A stretch of DNA of 7,826 nucleotides from a bacterium (GTDB taxonomy: Bacteria; Actinomycetota; Humimicrobiia; Humimicrobiales; Humimicrobiaceae). Positions 1-6,719 of the stretch are shown here, in pieces. The notes under the pieces were generated by a model, which saw nothing but the letters and a program-made list of their open reading frames with translations, made no database searches and was not told where the DNA came from. The stretch is taken from positions 1 to 7,826 of the forward strand of contig JAUWQC010000042.1 in the NCBI GenBank assembly GCA_030611285.1. The letters run 5' to 3'. The translations under genes and the position numbers were made by a program. Positions within the stretch are counted from its first letter, which is position 1, and the number at the start of each line of letters is the position of its first letter.

Positions 1-897
1 ATAAAAAGGTATATTATTGAGAAATATTACAAGAAAAACATCTCAAATGTAAAACTTCGCTCAAATCTTACCAGGCAGAATTATATAAAAAAGGTAATGA
101 AAACCAAAGAATATATTCATAACGGCGACATTTATCAGGCAAATTTTTCTCAGAGATTTGAAGCGGATCTGCCTGTAGAACCTATGGACTTATATTATAT
201 ATTAAGAGAAAAAAATGCTGCTCCATTTTCTGCTTTTATGGGATTTCCTGAGCTAAGCATAGGCAGTTCTTCACCGGAAAGATTTTTATTTTTAAAAAAT
301 AATATTATAGAGACGAGGCCCATAAAAGGGACCCGACCCAGGGGGATAGATTCTGACAGTGATGACAAAAATATGGTGGAACTGAAAAACAGCATTAAAG
401 ATAGAGCGGAACTGAATATGATTGTTGACCTGGAGCGTAATGATCTGGGGAAATTCTGTTACTATGGCACAGTTAGAGTTTACGAGCACGCAGTTGTAGA
501 AAAATATGCGAGGGTTTTTCATTCTGTCTCTACGGTAACCGGCAAAGTAAAGAAAGGTATTGATATTTCAGGTATAATAAAAGCTGCATTTCCCGGAGGC
601 TCAATAACAGGCGCGCCAAAAATAAGGGCAATGGAAATTATTGATGAGCTGGAGCCGACAGCCAGGAATGTTTACACCGGTTCGGTCGGCTATATCGGAG
701 TGGACTGTACTATGGATTTGAATATTGTGATAAGAACATTTGTTATAAAGGGAAATAAATTTTATTATAATGTAGGCGGAGGAATTGTAGAAGATTCAAT
801 CCCGGAAGATGAGTATAATGAGACTCTGGATAAAGGAATTGCTCTAAAGGAAACTTTAAAGTTTTTTAATGCAAAGAATCTAAGAAAAATGCTATAA
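1..897 (+). CDS. pabB: Aminodeoxychorismate synthase component I (PabB), 5'-truncated by window edge
   Basis: The protein belongs to the chorismate-utilising family and would convert chorismate to 4-amino-4-deoxychorismate with ammonia supplied by a PabA amidotransferase, for folate synthesis in the cytoplasm. The frame is open from base 1, so the first ATG (base 97) is internal. The residues before it (SNLTRQNYIKKV) already match the family, and the true start lies upstream. Numbering from base 97, the visible motifs are GDIYQANFSQRF (10-21), RPIKGTRPRG (74-83), ERNDLG (113-118), FHSVSTVTGK (141-150), FPGGSITGAPK (165-175), DELEP (183-187) and a GGGIVEDS glycine cluster (227-234). The Lys in PIKGT (residue 77, bases 325-327) is typical of PabB; anthranilate synthase TrpE usually has Ala there. 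pabC follows 23 bp later, which supports the call. No amidotransferase gene is visible in this window. Confidence 0.92.
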   Translation: MKRYIIEKYYKKNISNVKLRSNLTRQNYIKKVMKTKEYIHNGDIYQANFSQRFEADLPVEPMDLYYILREKNAAPFSAFMGFPELSIGSSSPERFLFLKNNIIETRPIKGTRPRGIDSDSDDKNMVELKNSIKDRAELNMIVDLERNDLGKFCYYGTVRVYEHAVVEKYARVFHSVSTVTGKVKKGIDISGIIKAAFPGGSITGAPKIRAMEIIDELEPTARNVYTGSVGYIGVDCTMDLNIVIRTFVIKGNKFYYNVGGGIVEDSIPEDEYNETLDKGIALKETLKFFNAKNLRKML

Positions 898-920
898 ATT
901 TTCTATAGGGGAAAGCAATT

Positions 921-1814
921 ATGTTTAAATTTGTGTTTATTAATGGAAAACTAGTTGTAGAAAACAGGGCTAAGATATCAGTTAAGGACAGAGGGTTTTT
1001 ATATAGTGATGGTCTTTATGAAACTCTGAGAAGCTACAGAGGTAATTTGTTTATGCTTGATGCCCATGTTCTAAGGCTGTTTCACTCGCTTAAGGTTCTG
1101 AAATACAACATTCCTTTTGATGAAGAATATGTAAAGAGCGCTGTAATTAAGACGGTTAGCAAGAATAACCTTTCCAGGAGCGATGCTTACATAAAGATAA
1201 TTGTAACCAGAGGCATCCACAGCGGGGAGCTTCATTTTGGCGGGGGGTATAAGCCTAATCTCGTAATAATTGCTGACAGTCTTACACCTTACCCCGAAGT
1301 TGACTATACTGAAGGGATAAATATTATCTCTTCTTCTATAAGAAGATCGGCGATTGGTAGCCCACTTTATTGCCACAAGCTTCTGAATTATTTTGAAAAT
1401 ATTTTCGCAAAAAATGAAGCTCATTGTAATAATGCACAGGAGGCGATTTTTCTAACCAGGGATCACCTGATTCTGGAAGGCGCGTCAAGCAATATTTTTT
1501 TTGTCAGAAGAAGTGTAGTGTACACTCCGCCACTAACTCAGAATATTTTGCCGGGAGTAACCAGGGAAGTGGTTATAAATATATTCAGGGAAAACAGGAT
1601 AAAAATAAGACAAAAGAAAGTTCACTACCGGGATATTATAAATGCAGATGAAATATTTAAGACCAGTTCTGTTGCAGGGATAGTGCCGGTAAAGAAGATT
1701 GACAGGTTTGTGGTAGCTGGAAAGGTTCCAGGTAATATTACCTCAAAGCTTATGAAGTTATACGGAGATAAAGTTGAGTATTCGAAAAAAAAATTTTACC
1801 TAAGAAAAACATAG
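921..1814 (+). CDS. pabC: Class IV PLP enzyme, probable aminodeoxychorismate lyase (PabC)
   Basis: This is a fold-type IV PLP protein (branched-chain / D-amino-acid aminotransferase / ADC lyase family). At 297 residues it is of usual length. Visible motifs are DRGFLYSDGLYETLRSYRG (23-41), the Schiff-base lysine K153 within CHKLLNYFENIFAKNEA, the cofactor segment EGASSNIF (186-193), the phosphate-binding LPGVTREVV (210-218), and FKTSSVAGIVPV (246-257). Lying 23 bp behind pabB, its likely job is to cleave aminodeoxychorismate into p-aminobenzoate and pyruvate. By sequence alone it also resembles D-amino-acid and branched-chain aminotransferases, so the assignment to PabC rests mostly on context. 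The start is supported by AGGGGA at 907-912, 8 nt before the ATG. A run of nine A (1785-1793) encodes KKK near the C-terminus. The gene ends with TAG, and no clear terminator follows. Confidence 0.8.
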   Translation: MFKFVFINGKLVVENRAKISVKDRGFLYSDGLYETLRSYRGNLFMLDAHVLRLFHSLKVLKYNIPFDEEYVKSAVIKTVSKNNLSRSDAYIKIIVTRGIHSGELHFGGGYKPNLVIIADSLTPYPEVDYTEGINIISSSIRRSAIGSPLYCHKLLNYFENIFAKNEAHCNNAQEAIFLTRDHLILEGASSNIFFVRRSVVYTPPLTQNILPGVTREVVINIFRENRIKIRQKKVHYRDIINADEIFKTSSVAGIVPVKKIDRFVVAGKVPGNITSKLMKLYGDKVEYSKKKFYLRKT

Positions 1815-1910
1815 TGCTAATATAAAAAGGCTTCTACTTAAATACTAAAAATTAGTGTTGAGTTGCGTGAGTTATAAAAAAATAAATCTTTATGGATCAG
1901 ATTCTAAGAG

Positions 1911-1918
1911 AAGGAGGT
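1911..1918 (+). promoter_or_regulatory. Ribosome binding site deciding a GTG start
   Basis: AAGGAGGT is a near-perfect anti-SD complement, 7 nt before the GTG at 1926. It supports GTG rather than the internal ATG at residue 8. It is the strongest correctly spaced SD in the window. Confidence 0.8.
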
Positions 1919-1925
1919 AAAACCA

Positions 1926-2459
1926 GTGAAGCAATTCACAAGCTTTATGGACCTTATAGAAAAAAGAAAAAGTATCAGGTCTTATAAACCCCAGGATGTG
2001 GAAGAGGAAAAATTAAATTATATTCTGCAAGCATTCAGAAAAGCTCCGTCAGCTAAAAACCTTCAGCCATGGAAATTGATTATAGTAAAAAATAAGAAAA
2101 AAATAGGTGACCTGTCTATAGCATGCAATAATCAAACTTTCCTGTCGGAGGCGCCGATACTGATTGTGGCCTGTGCTAAAGAGGATGAGGCTTATGGAGT
2201 TATGGGGGGTTATATGAATAGTTATCCTGTAGATATAGCACTGGCTCTGGAGCATTTAATCCTGGCTGCAACTGAAAAGGGATTGGGTACCTGCTGGATT
2301 GGAGCATTTAAGGAAAAATTAGTGAAGGATCTTCTTAATGTCCCGGATAATGTGAGAGTGGTGGCTATAACCCCGGTAGGATATCCGGCCGTAGAAGGTA
2401 GAACCAGAGGAAGAAAACCCATTTCTAAAATAGTCTGCTATGATAAGTATATAGACTGA
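1926..2459 (+). CDS. Nitroreductase-family flavoprotein
   Basis: This is a small (177 aa) FMN-dependent oxidoreductase of the nitroreductase superfamily; members reduce nitro groups, quinones or flavins with NAD(P)H. The substrate cannot be read from the sequence. Visible motifs are the N-terminal FMN phosphate-binding stretch RKSIRSY (14-20), APSAKNLQPW (40-49), GLGTCWIGAF (119-128), the VGYP turn (151-154) and the C-terminal RKPISKIVCY (163-172). The length fits the compact subgroup that forms homodimers with FMN at the interface. The start is GTG behind AAGGAGGT. The 111 bp gap from pabC contains a weak AT-rich hairpin (1841-1859, no T-tract) and only a poor promoter candidate (TTGAGT at 1858, AATAAA at 1881, 17 nt spacer), so co-transcription with pabBC and independent expression both remain possible. 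The next gene starts 25 bp downstream. Confidence 0.9.
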   Translation: MKQFTSFMDLIEKRKSIRSYKPQDVEEEKLNYILQAFRKAPSAKNLQPWKLIIVKNKKKIGDLSIACNNQTFLSEAPILIVACAKEDEAYGVMGGYMNSYPVDIALALEHLILAATEKGLGTCWIGAFKEKLVKDLLNVPDNVRVVAITPVGYPAVEGRTRGRKPISKIVCYDKYID

Positions 2460-2484
2460 TAAAAAGCTTATACGCAAAAATTTT

Positions 2485-5052
2485 ATGGAAATAATTATAA
2501 CTCATCTAAGTTCTGACTTTGATTCTTTTGCTGGCATGGTAGCGGCGAAGAGAATATACCCGCAGGCTCAAATTATATTACCTACTGCTGTAAATCAAAA
2601 TGTAAGAAAATTTATTACTCTTTATGAAGACGAGCTTCCGCTGCTTATGGATCCGAAGGGAATTGATTTTTCAAGAGTAAAAAGAGTTATTATAATAGAT
2701 ACTAAAATTGCCTCAAGGCTTGGTCCGGCAAAAGAAGCATTAAATAATAAAAATGTTGAAGTTATAGTCTATGATCACCATCATAGATCATCTGAAGATA
2801 TTAAAGCAACTTACGATTATTCCCGGGAAGTTGGGGCTACTACAACCATTCTGGTAAATATCATAAAAAGAAAAAAAATCTCTATTTCTTCACTTGATGC
2901 TACCCTGTTTACTCTTGGAATTTATGAGGACACAGGCTCATTTACTTATCCCGGTACCACCCCTAAGGATCTGGAGGCAGCCTCTTTTCTTATAAAGAAA
3001 GAATCCAACCTGTTTGTGGTGTTAAAATTTTTAAATCTTTCTCTTTCGAAAGAACAACACAAGCTTTTGGAAAAGCTGATAATGAACTGCAAAAAGATAA
3101 AGATCAATGAAACAGAAATCTTGCTTTCCCAGGTAGAGATGCCAAACTTTATTGAGGGGCTCTCAGTGCTGACCAGGAAGTTATCCCAGATTGAAGATGT
3201 AAGTATAACAATATGCTGGGCTAAAATGAAGGAGAAAATATATATGGTTGCCAGAAGTGATGATAAAGATGTGGATGTATCTGAAATACTTAAAATTGTT
3301 GGAGGCGGGGGCCATCCTCAGGCAGCTTCTGCTGTGATAAGTGATATGAGTTTTAAAGATATAGAAAGCAAGTTGCTTTATTCTCTCAAGAAAAATATAA
3401 GAAAACCAATACTGGCAAAAGATATAATGTCTTACCCTGTAAAGGTAGTAAAGGAAAATGTGAGCATATCCGGGGTTGATGAAATTTTAAAAAGATATGG
3501 TCATTCAGGGATACCTATTGTAGATAAAGATGATAATCTTGTGGGAATAATAACCAGAAAAGATATAGATAAGGCCATAGGGCACGGCTTATCTCATGCT
3601 CCGGTAAAAGGTTTCCGCTCACACAGCATTGTTAGAGCCGGTTCTAATACTGGTATTGGCGAAATACAGGATCTGATGATAGAAAATGGTATTGGCAGGA
3701 TACCTATTACAGACAAGAAAAAAATTATAGGTATAGTTACTCGAAAAGATATATTAAGATTTCTGCATGGCCGCAGTTATGAGAATTTATTAGAGCTTTT
3801 CCCGGGTGAAGTAAAAAAGATACTGGAGGTCATTTCCAGTGCAGCGAGAGTTTTAAAATATAATACCTACCTTGTAGGAGGGATAGTAAGGGATGCGCTG
3901 CTCAGGATACCGAATTTCGATATAGATATTGTGGTGGAGGGTGATGGAATAAGATTTGGCAGAGAACTTTCCAAAAGATTTGATTGCAGACTTGAATCCC
4001 ATCAAAAATTCGGAACTTCTATTCTTGTGCTTAAGGACGGACAGCATATAGATATAGCCACAGCAAGAGTAGAATATTACAAAAGTCCGGCAGCTCTTCC
4101 CACCGTGGAGCTGGGAAATATAAAACAGGACCTTTCCAGAAGGGATTTTACCATAAATACTATGGCTATATCTTTGAATAGGAAAAATTTTGGTGAAATT
4201 CTTGATTTCTTTGGCGGCAGGGAAGATTTGAAGAATAAAAAAATAAAAGTTCTGCATAAAATGAGTTTTATAGAAGATCCCACTAGAATTTTCAGGGCGG
4301 TGAGGTTTGAGAAGAGACTGGGGTTTAAAATGGATGGCCAGACTGAAAAATTAGCCAGGACTACTATAGATATGAATATAGTTTCAAAGCTGAATGGAGT
4401 AAGGATACGAGATGAACTTATTTACATTTTTAATGAGAAAAACCCGCTGGAAGCAATCAGGAGGCTGGGCCAATTAGGCGCATTAAAGGAAATAGGGATA
4501 AAAGTGAAGACAGATGCAGAATTTATAAAGCAGCTAAGGAAGATTTTAAAGTATTACGTGGAGTTAAAAGATTTTTATAAGAAAAATGGTAAAGAAATAA
4601 AAAGATGGAGGCTGCTTTTCACTATTTTGCTGCGGGGAATTAAACCCGGTGAAATTAAAAGATGGTGCTTTGAGATGAAGGTCAGAAAAAAGGATTTAAA
4701 TATTATACTGGAAACATATAATAAGTGGAACGAGGTCAAAAAAAATCTTAAAAACACAGTCAAAAGGAATTCCACTCTTTATTATATGGTAAGCGGGATT
4801 CCTCCGGAGCTCCAGGTTATCGCGAGCAGCTGGGGTAATGTATATTATAAAAATATTAAAAAATATCTGGCCGATCTTTCCGGATTGCACCTGGAGGTTA
4901 ATGGTGAGACATTAAAGGATATGGGCTACAAACCGTCGGAGAAATTTAGAGATGTTCTGGGAAAGCTTTTTGAAATGAAGCTGGATGGTAAAATCTCCGG
5001 AAGGGAAGATGAAATTTACAACTTAAAAAAATTAATGAAGGTTCTGAACTAG
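2485..5052 (+). CDS. DHH/DHHA1-CBS-CBS-tRNA nucleotidyltransferase fusion (CCA- or A-adding enzyme)
   Basis: This 855-residue multidomain protein has an N-terminal DHH phosphoesterase with motifs THLSSDFDSFAG (D11, D13), IIIDT (D72), YDHHH (D97-H98-H99) and GIYEDTGSF (D149). A DHHA1 domain carries VGGGGHPQAA (272-281). Two CBS domains span about 308-365 and 373-430, each ending in GI(I/V)TRKDI; they usually bind adenine nucleotides. A class II tRNA nucleotidyltransferase follows: LVGGIVRD (463-470), DIDIVVEG (479-486) with metal-binding D479 and D481, the flexible-loop region (529-550), RRDFTINTMA (552-561), EDPTRIFRAVRF (597-608), then a helical neck, body and tail. The enzyme builds or repairs the tRNA 3' end. 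Whether it adds CCA or only A (two-enzyme systems exist, as in Aquifex) cannot be read here. The DHH part is NrnA-like and its catalytic residues look intact. ATG 2485 is the first start after the in-frame stop at 2452; its SD is poor, which fits coupling to the upstream gene. Confidence 0.93.
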   Translation: MEIIITHLSSDFDSFAGMVAAKRIYPQAQIILPTAVNQNVRKFITLYEDELPLLMDPKGIDFSRVKRVIIIDTKIASRLGPAKEALNNKNVEVIVYDHHHRSSEDIKATYDYSREVGATTTILVNIIKRKKISISSLDATLFTLGIYEDTGSFTYPGTTPKDLEAASFLIKKESNLFVVLKFLNLSLSKEQHKLLEKLIMNCKKIKINETEILLSQVEMPNFIEGLSVLTRKLSQIEDVSITICWAKMKEKIYMVARSDDKDVDVSEILKIVGGGGHPQAASAVISDMSFKDIESKLLYSLKKNIRKPILAKDIMSYPVKVVKENVSISGVDEILKRYGHSGIPIVDKDDNLVGIITRKDIDKAIGHGLSHAPVKGFRSHSIVRAGSNTGIGEIQDLMIENGIGRIPITDKKKIIGIVTRKDILRFLHGRSYENLLELFPGEVKKILEVISSAARVLKYNTYLVGGIVRDALLRIPNFDIDIVVEGDGIRFGRELSKRFDCRLESHQKFGTSILVLKDGQHIDIATARVEYYKSPAALPTVELGNIKQDLSRRDFTINTMAISLNRKNFGEILDFFGGREDLKNKKIKVLHKMSFIEDPTRIFRAVRFEKRLGFKMDGQTEKLARTTIDMNIVSKLNGVRIRDELIYIFNEKNPLEAIRRLGQLGALKEIGIKVKTDAEFIKQLRKILKYYVELKDFYKKNGKEIKRWRLLFTILLRGIKPGEIKRWCFEMKVRKKDLNIILETYNKWNEVKKNLKNTVKRNSTLYYMVSGIPPELQVIASSWGNVYYKNIKKYLADLSGLHLEVNGETLKDMGYKPSEKFRDVLGKLFEMKLDGKISGREDEIYNLKKLMKVLN

Positions 5053-5198
5053 ATGTTGTGGATATTTTTTCTTTACTATTAAAGCTTAGAAGAAATATTG
5101 ATATCAGAATTGAGCCACATCCTTTTGAAGTTAAAGACTTCAACGATTCCAACCCCTTTGCTTGTGGAATTATTAGGACAGGCAAAAAAATTTCATAA
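5052..5198 (+). pseudogene. 3' remnant of a MNT-type nucleotidyltransferase gene
   Basis: Reading from 5052 in the frame that ends at TAA 5196-5198 gives 48 residues. They include LLLKLRRNIDIRIEPHPF and DFNDSNPFACGIIRTGKKI. This pattern, LRR-x-(I/V)D-(I/L)RIEPHPF, then (D/E)DFN-x-x-NPFA and a terminal I-x-TGI/K-x-I, is the C-terminal signature of small MNT/NTP_transf_2 proteins (the MntA-like partners of HEPN toxins). The N-terminal half, with the GSxxxG and DxD nucleotidyltransfer motifs, is absent. Upstream, the frame runs only to a stop at 5010-5012 and there overlaps the preceding gene. No start codon with an SD was found. The remnant begins at the G of the TAG stop of the tRNA nucleotidyltransferase gene, which suggests a deletion or insertion junction. 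No HEPN gene follows. Confidence 0.65.
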
Positions 5199-5341
5199 AA
5201 CACAAAGTGTCTATGGAGTATATTCTTAAATACATTACTGCACAGCCATTCTCCAAATTCTACAACACTTTTTTGATGAATTGATTGGTAGAAAATACTT
5301 GCGGATGTTATGTCATTTTAGTAGGATAAACGCAAGTTAGC

Positions 5342-5364
5342 GTCTATTAGTAGTTAGACTTTTT
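5342..5364 (+). terminator. Weak terminator-like hairpin in the lipoprotein leader
   Basis: GTCTA (5342-5346) pairs with TAGAC (5355-5359) across an 8-nt loop and is followed by five T (5360-5364). The stem is only 5 bp with two G-C pairs, so termination would be inefficient. It could end transcription coming from the upstream operon or attenuate entry into the lipoprotein gene. Confidence 0.25.
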
Positions 5365-5379
5365 AGACCGCTTTAAACT

Positions 5380-5387
5380 AAGGAGGG
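5380..5387 (+). promoter_or_regulatory. Strong ribosome binding site lacking a canonical start at proper distance
   Basis: AAGGAGGG would pair strongly with the 16S 3' end. The nearest in-frame ATG (5420) is 32 nt away. In between, no ATG, GTG, TTG or CTG occurs in the lipoprotein frame, which is open from 5354. In-frame AUA (5396) and AUU (5399) lie 8 and 11 nt downstream. Confidence 0.6.
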
Positions 5388-5419
5388 CGATAGATATAAT
5401 TACGAGAAAAAGAAAATCT

Positions 5420-6433
5420 ATGTTTTTTACTATCATTATGCTTGGACTTTTACTATTTATCTGGAGTTGTGGTGATGAAGGTGACCAAACATCTAGTGCA
5501 AATGTTTGCAGTGGTGAGCCATCTGAGTGTTTTAACCTTTTAGATGGCTGGGGTTGGGAAGGGAAGGTAATTGATGAGCCAAATCTCTTCGATGTTACTG
5601 TAGTAAGGCTGGATGATGGTCAATATCGTTTGTATAGCGGAGCGCCAGAGGATCCTCATTCAGTTGTTAGTTACATTTCTAACGATGGATTAAATTTTCA
5701 GCAAGAGGATGGTTGCAGATTAACAGAGGCTTTTATGCCATTTATAGTAAAATTACCGGATGGGATGTTCAGATTATATTATACAGACCAAGAGACAGCT
5801 ATAGGAAAATATGGGGGAAGAGCGATAATGAGTGCTATCTCGGAAGACGGGCTAAATTTTACTGTTGAGGAGGGTGATAGGCTTACATACACTAGAGATG
5901 GCTATGAATCATCAGGAATCAGAGGGGCAAAGATCCTACAACCTAACAATGGTTCTTACAGGATGTATTATCATGGGATTGACGAGAACAGCTACTGGAG
6001 GGTATTGAGCGCTGTTTCAAGTGACGGATTGAACTGGATAAGAGAGAAAGGAGTTAGACTTGATCCATCTGATTTATGTCCCCCTGAAACAGGGATTGGT
6101 AATATAGCGCCGTTTATAACCTCAGACGGTATTTATCATCTGTATGTAACAACAAAATGCGATGATGAAAATTATTTGAACTCAAAAGGAGGTATATTTG
6201 ATACTAGATCAGCGGATGGTCTCACATTTACTATTTATAATACACCCATTATAGAGACATATTACCTAGCTGATAGCTATACTGGAAATCCAGGTGATCC
6301 TAAGGCAGTTCCTCAGGACCCTGCTGTAGTAATGACAGACGATGGACTCAGGATTTATTTTGGAGTATATAGTGGTCCAACCGTGATTGCTGAATCGGCA
6401 ATATATAGTATTATTAATCAAAGTATAGAATAA
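5420..6433 (+). CDS. Predicted lipoprotein with five-bladed beta-propeller repeats
   Basis: The N-terminus has a hydrophobic segment (3-15) ending in FIWSC, with lipobox cysteine C17 followed by the acidic GDEGD. The mature protein would be lipid-anchored outside the inner membrane. The body shows five repeats of a (D/N)G-x-(Y/F)RLYY-type strand: DGQYRLYSG (66-74), DGMFRLYYT (114-122), NGSYRMYYHG (177-186), DGIYHLYV (236-243) and DGLRIYFG (308-315). Four are followed by an S-x-DGL-(N/T)-(F/W) strand, at about 86, 140, 199 and 264. This is the pattern of five-bladed propellers of the glycosidase superfamily that includes GH43, GH32 and GH130. A DPAVV motif occurs at 300, but a full catalytic set cannot be assigned, so sugar binding or hydrolysis is only a possibility. 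The start is uncertain: the SD at 5380-5387 points to an upstream AUA/AUU, which would add TRKRKS and give a better positively charged signal-peptide n-region. A terminator follows. Confidence 0.85.
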   Translation: MFFTIIMLGLLLFIWSCGDEGDQTSSANVCSGEPSECFNLLDGWGWEGKVIDEPNLFDVTVVRLDDGQYRLYSGAPEDPHSVVSYISNDGLNFQQEDGCRLTEAFMPFIVKLPDGMFRLYYTDQETAIGKYGGRAIMSAISEDGLNFTVEEGDRLTYTRDGYESSGIRGAKILQPNNGSYRMYYHGIDENSYWRVLSAVSSDGLNWIREKGVRLDPSDLCPPETGIGNIAPFITSDGIYHLYVTTKCDDENYLNSKGGIFDTRSADGLTFTIYNTPIIETYYLADSYTGNPGDPKAVPQDPAVVMTDDGLRIYFGVYSGPTVIAESAIYSIINQSIE

Positions 6434-6448
6434 TCCGCAAATAACAAT

Positions 6449-6472
6449 AATGGAGTTAGACCTTCATTTTTT
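6449..6472 (+). terminator. Intrinsic terminator after the lipoprotein gene
   Basis: AATGGAG (6449-6455) pairs with CTTCATT (6462-6468), including one G-U pair, around a 6-nt loop. A run of six T (6467-6472) follows. It begins 15 nt after the TAA stop. Confidence 0.65.
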
Positions 6473-6502
6473 ACTTTAGAAAAAAACCTAATAATTTATT
6501 CC

Positions 6503-6525
6503 AGCCGACCGCTAAAGCGGCGGCT
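6503..6525. repeat. GC-rich near-perfect inverted repeat (hairpin)
   Basis: AGCCG-A-CCGC (6503-6512) pairs with GCGG-CGGCT (6517-6525) around TAAA, giving nine base pairs with a single bulged A. It stands out from its AT-rich surroundings. Neither side has a proper T-tract (GAATTTAATA on the right), so it is a poor classical terminator. It could be a back-up or bidirectional terminator, an mRNA-stabilising hairpin or a copy of a dispersed palindromic repeat. Confidence 0.6.
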
Positions 6526-6587
6526 GAATTTAATATGTTCATTACAAGATCAACTTTTATATCTAATAGTTCTGATATATAATCTTT

Positions 6588-6714
6588 AAGTTAAGTAAAA
6601 TTCATAAGGTCCATTTTTAAATCAGTTTCAAGTTAAGTAGAGACTCGGAGCCATCTGGTAAGTTGTAAAATGTAAGACTGTAAATCATAAGTTGATTAAT
6701 AGTAAGTTGTAAAA
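6588..6714 (+). repeat. Short direct repeats (AAGTTAAGTA and GTAAGTTGTAAAA)
   Basis: AAGTTAAGTA occurs at 6588 and again at 6630. The 13-mer GTAAGTTGTAAAA occurs at 6658-6670 and 6702-6714. The related AAGTT cores sit 42, 30 and 42 nt apart. There is no longer conserved unit, so this is not a CRISPR array. They could be operator-like sites or decayed tandem repeats. Confidence 0.4.
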
Positions 6715-6719
6715 AGGAT

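Larger units (their letters stand above)
5199..5398 (+). other. Leader region between the MNT remnant and the lipoprotein gene
   Basis: About 200 bp without a supported gene. It contains a tiny ORF (5213-5284, 23 codons) without an SD, a 4-bp ACAC/GTGT hairpin (5200-5210), a weak terminator-like hairpin (5342-5364) and the SD at 5380-5387. The best sigma-70-like promoter I can find is TTGCGG at 5300 with TAGGAT at 5322 (16 nt spacer), which is weak. Confidence 0.4.

Noticed and set aside
1785..1793. A run of nine A in pabC as a programmed slippage site.
   Set aside because: It encodes KKK in the normal frame only seven codons before the stop, and similar A-runs occur elsewhere in this AT-rich sequence (for example 2871-2878).
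1841..1859. An 8-bp hairpin between pabC and the nitroreductase gene as a terminator.
   Set aside because: The stem is almost all A-T and is followed by GAGTTGCG, not a T-tract.
3853..4283. Long - strand ORFs inside the tRNA nucleotidyltransferase gene.
   Set aside because: They overlap the conserved catalytic domain on the other strand, lack SD sites and show no recognisable motifs.
5213..5284. A 23-codon ORF starting with ATG after the MNT remnant.
   Set aside because: It has no ribosome binding site and no recognisable similarity, and random ORFs of this size are common.
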